From AP-16 sp036395835 (lineage in GTDB: Bacteria; Pseudomonadota; Alphaproteobacteria; Rhizobiales; Xanthobacteraceae): a stretch of DNA of 7,188 nt. The notes under the pieces were generated by a model that saw nothing but the letters and a program-made list of their open reading frames with translations, did not search any database and was not told the origin of the DNA. Below are positions 5,300-7,188 of the stretch, piece after piece; the first letter of the stretch is position 1, and each line of letters begins with the position of its first letter. The translations under genes and the position numbers were made by a program. Location: positions 1 to 7,188 of the forward strand of contig DASWCW010000320.1 of assembly GCA_036395835.1 (NCBI GenBank), in the 5' to 3' direction.

Positions 5300-6082
5300 T
5301 TATTTCGCAATCAGCTCGGCGCTGCCAAATCCGTCGAGCGTGAACACGACCCGGTTGCCGGGCCGGACCGGGAACGTCGGAATGATGCTTCCCGTGATCA
5401 CGATCATGCCCGGCTCCAGCATGCGGCCTTGCTCGACGGCGAGGTTGGCGACCCAGGCGAGCGCGCCAAGCGGATCATCGGTCCTGCCCTCGCCGGAAGG
5501 GCGGTCGTCGATCTCCAACGCGCCGCGTATGCCGTCGATCGAGCGCGCCGAATCCAGCGGACTCTCGGCTCCCAGCACCACGCCGGCGTTCCAGCAATTG
5601 TCGGCGATCATGGAGAGCGCCTTGCAATTCTTGTAATCGGCCTTGCGGTCCTCGATGAGCTCGAAGGACGGCATCACTGCGGCGATGGCCGGTTTGACGC
5701 CGGCTGCGGTGTACGGCGCCGAGGCCTTCGGCAGCGCGCGTCCGATGCGCACGGCGAGCTCACACTCGAGCACCACGTGCATGTGGTCGGAGATCCGGAT
5801 CTCGGCCGGCGAGCGAAAAACTCTGCGCTCGAAGATCAGGCCGCCGCAGGGGTGGTCGATCCCCATCAGCTGCTGCATGATCTTCGTGGTCGTCGCGATC
5901 TTCAGTCCCGCGATCCTGCCTTCCTTGGCTTCGAGCAGGCGCGCCAGCGCCGCTTGCGCCGCATAGGCCTCAGCGACGTTGCGCGGTGCGATCTCCGGCG
6001 GCAGATTGCGGTACTCGGCGCGGCTCGCGTGCGCCTCGAGCACGTAGCGCGCAGCCTTGTCGGGATCGAAGGTTTCGGCCAT
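5300..6082 (-). CDS. 2-keto-4-pentenoate hydratase / FAH-family protein
   Basis: This 260-residue soluble protein is of the MhpD-like branch of the fumarylacetoacetate hydrolase superfamily. Such enzymes hydrate 2-hydroxypenta-2,4-dienoates or decarboxylate related 2-oxo-enoic acids during breakdown of aromatic or other organic acids, using a divalent metal. Visible landmarks are GLKIATTTK (59-67), MGIDHPCGG (73-81), the metal-ligand pair ECE (Glu106, Glu108), a third acidic site in FELIEDR (Glu141/Glu144), and the strand-rich C-terminus with ITGSIIPTFPV (229-239) and PGNRVVFTLDGFGSAEL. Length matches the family. The ATG at 6082 has GAGG only two bases upstream, so initiation may be weak; no better start keeps the full domain. 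It diverges from the dehydrogenase at 6233 across a palindrome-rich 150 bp. No meta-cleavage dioxygenase or aldolase is nearby, so the true substrate is open. Gene assignment is by family only. Confidence 0.88.
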   Translation of the reverse strand: MAETFDPDKAARYVLEAHASRAEYRNLPPEIAPRNVAEAYAAQAALARLLEAKEGRIAGLKIATTTKIMQQLMGIDHPCGGLIFERRVFRSPAEIRISDHMHVVLECELAVRIGRALPKASAPYTAAGVKPAIAAVMPSFELIEDRKADYKNCKALSMIADNCWNAGVVLGAESPLDSARSIDGIRGALEIDDRPSGEGRTDDPLGALAWVANLAVEQGRMLEPGMIVITGSIIPTFPVRPGNRVVFTLDGFGSAELIAK

Positions 6083-6103
6083 GTCCTCGGCAGCTCTGCA
6101 AGA

Positions 6104-6135
6104 CCCTCGGGATCTGCTAGCAGAAGAGGCGAGGG
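6104..6135. promoter_or_regulatory. Nested dyad in the divergent promoter region
   Basis: TCTGCTAGCAGA (6113-6124) is a perfect 12-bp palindrome. It is enclosed by the arms CCCTCG (6104-6109) and CGAGGG (6130-6135), whose centre is only one base off. It begins 22 bp from the hydratase start (6082) and lies in the 150 bp shared with the dehydrogenase. It is a good candidate operator for a dimeric regulator controlling one or both genes. No regulator gene is present in the window. Confidence 0.45.
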
Positions 6136-6187
6136 GACACCAGAGTAAGCGCTCGCGGCTGCGCGTCTTTCATCGTGCGATCGTTTG

Positions 6188-6199
6188 GATCTCGAGATC
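6188..6199. promoter_or_regulatory. Perfect 12-bp palindrome upstream of the dehydrogenase
   Basis: GATCTCGAGATC is self-complementary over 12 bp and lies 33 bp before the dehydrogenase ATG, where it would overlap the 5' untranslated leader or the core promoter. It is a second candidate protein-binding site in this region, with a sequence unlike that of the 6113-6124 palindrome. Confidence 0.35.
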
Positions 6200-6202
6200 G
6201 AG

Positions 6203-6226
6203 GGTCCCTGCGCGGGACCAAAGGAG
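6203..6226 (+). promoter_or_regulatory. Hairpin abutting the ribosome binding site of the dehydrogenase
   Basis: GGTCCC (6203-6208) pairs with GGGACC (6214-6219) around the loop TGCGC. A single base (A6220) separates the stem from the Shine-Dalgarno AAGGAG (6221-6226), which is six bases before the ATG at 6233. A stem this close could affect ribosome loading or mark a short leader. The Shine-Dalgarno itself stays unpaired and strongly supports the start. Confidence 0.45.
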
Positions 6227-6232
6227 TGCGGC

Positions 6233-7188
6233 ATGACAGGCAAGCAGAAGATCGGTTGGATCGGAATCGGCCGGATGGGCTATCCCATGGCGGAACGGCT
6301 GCTCGAGGCCGGTCACGGCGTGGCGATCTGGAACCGCACGCGCTCCAAGGCCGAGCCGCTGGCGAAAAAGGGCGGGCGGATCGTGGAGCGCGTTGCCGAT
6401 CTCGCCGATGTGGACGTGCTGTTCACCATCGTGTCCACCGGCCGCGACGTCGAGGCGGTTCTGTTCGGCGAGTCTGGTATTGCGGCTGGCAAAGGCGGCA
6501 AGCTGCCGAAGATCGTCGTCGATTGCTCGACCATCGGGGTCGACGAATCCGCCGCGATCCGCGGGCGCCTCGCCGAGCGGGGCGCCGAGTTCGTGGCGGC
6601 GCCGGTGAGCGGCAACGCCAAATGCGTCAAGGCGGGCAAGCTCTCCGCCGTGGTCTCCGGGCCGGAACGCGCGTGCCGCGCCGCGCGGCCGCTGATCGAG
6701 GTGTTTGCTCCGCGCGGGGTGTCCTACGTCGGGGAGGGCGAGCTCGCCCGCATCTGCAAGATCGCCCACAACGTCTTTCTCGGGGTCGTGATCGAGAACC
6801 TCGCCGAGATCACCTTGCTCGCCAACAAGGCCGGCGTGCCGCGTCATGCGTTCCTGTCCTTCATCAACAACAGCGTCATGGGCTCGATCTTCACGGCGTA
6901 TAAAACGCCGGCCCTCGTCAATCTCGACTGGACGACGACGTTCACGCCGGAGCTGCTGCGCAAGGACCTCGATCTCGGGCTCGAGCTCGGCCGCGAGCTC
7001 GAGGTGCCGATGCCGATGACCGCGACGACGCGCGAGCAGCTGCAGGCCCATTTCGGCGCGGCGACGCTGAAACCCGACCCCGATGCTTACCTGCAGCAGG
7101 ATTTCTCGGCGCTGCTGGAGACGCTCGCGCTCGGCGCCGGCATGAAGCTTAAGAGCGAGAACAAGAACGTGCCGACCGGGCTGGAGAC
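6233..7188 (+). CDS. NAD(P)-dependent beta-hydroxyacid dehydrogenase (3-hydroxyisobutyrate dehydrogenase family), 3' end cut by the window
   Basis: 318 codons are visible without a stop; family length is about 290-320, so little is missing. The enzyme should oxidise a 3-hydroxy acid to its semialdehyde with NAD(P)+, or run in reverse, in the cytoplasm. The Rossmann nucleotide motif is IGWIGIGRMGYPMAERLL (7-24). DCSTIG (97-102) and APVSGNAKCVKAGKLSAVVS (123-142) correspond to the substrate-binding segments. Lys176 in RICKIAHN (173-180) is the likely catalytic lysine, with Asn180 four residues on. The all-helical C-terminal domain includes LLRKDLDLGLELGRELEVPM (241-260). The substrate loop reads SGNAK where SGGxxGA is common, so the substrate may be atypical. 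The start is firm: AAGGAG lies six bases before the ATG. The gene is divergent from the hydratase. The physiological substrate is unknown. Confidence 0.93.
   Translation, partial: MTGKQKIGWIGIGRMGYPMAERLLEAGHGVAIWNRTRSKAEPLAKKGGRIVERVADLADVDVLFTIVSTGRDVEAVLFGESGIAAGKGGKLPKIVVDCSTIGVDESAAIRGRLAERGAEFVAAPVSGNAKCVKAGKLSAVVSGPERACRAARPLIEVFAPRGVSYVGEGELARICKIAHNVFLGVVIENLAEITLLANKAGVPRHAFLSFINNSVMGSIFTAYKTPALVNLDWTTTFTPELLRKDLDLGLELGRELEVPMPMTATTREQLQAHFGAATLKPDPDAYLQQDFSALLETLALGAGMKLKSENKNVPTGLE

Noticed and set aside
6170..7051. A 293-codon minus-strand frame opposite the dehydrogenase
   Set aside because: It is the mirror of a gene with intact Rossmann and catalytic motifs. The composition is His/Arg/Asp-biased, typical of an antisense frame.
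1..7188. CRISPR array, defence system, toxin-antitoxin pair or prophage genes
   Set aside because: No regularly spaced repeats and no recognisable Cas, nuclease, toxin, integrase or structural phage proteins were found in any frame.

Overview
The window looks like chromosomal DNA from a high-GC alphaproteobacterium, most likely a Bradyrhizobium/Rhodopseudomonas-type member of the Hyphomicrobiales. The evidence is the strong G/C bias at third codon positions, a phasin (polyhydroxyalkanoate granule protein), a rhizobial-looking peptidoglycan-binding envelope protein, and an IS481-type transposase remnant of a kind I associate with Bradyrhizobium. Taxonomy is inference from composition and family resemblance only.

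Layout. Positions 69-145 hold a complete tRNA-Arg(UCU) gene with an encoded CCA. Sixteen bases further on lies a roughly 340-bp mobile-element relic (162-500). It has two good terminal inverted repeats, but inside them only a frameshifted C-terminal scrap of an IS481-like transposase (minus strand), so it is MITE-like. A phasin-family gene follows (659-1042, +). Just beyond it is a short partial copy of the tRNA 3' end (1057-1077) and a strong hairpin (1126-1147). A 68-residue membrane protein (1166-1372, -) and a large membrane-anchored protein with two peptidoglycan-binding repeats (1564-3075, +) diverge from an intergenic region that contains an inverted repeat and a consensus DnaA box.

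The centre is a minus-strand block: an MFS transporter (3117-4301) downstream of a protein-L-isoaspartate O-methyltransferase gene, pcm (4347-5021), probably co-transcribed. Next comes a 2-keto-4-pentenoate hydratase/FAH-family enzyme (5300-6082, -). It diverges from a beta-hydroxyacid dehydrogenase (6233 to the window edge, +). The 150 bp between these two holds two perfect 12-bp palindromes and a GC-rich hairpin directly abutting the Shine-Dalgarno sequence of the dehydrogenase.

The genes do not form one pathway. The right-hand part (transporter, hydratase, dehydrogenase) is consistent with uptake and breakdown of small organic acids, but the substrates cannot be read from sequence. The rest is housekeeping or envelope/storage function. 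I see no defence system, CRISPR array, toxin-antitoxin pair, prophage or biosynthetic cluster. The most unusual items are the internally deleted IS481-like element with paired repeats in each terminus, the tRNA-end repeat flanking the phasin segment, and the ornate intergenic region at 6083-6232.
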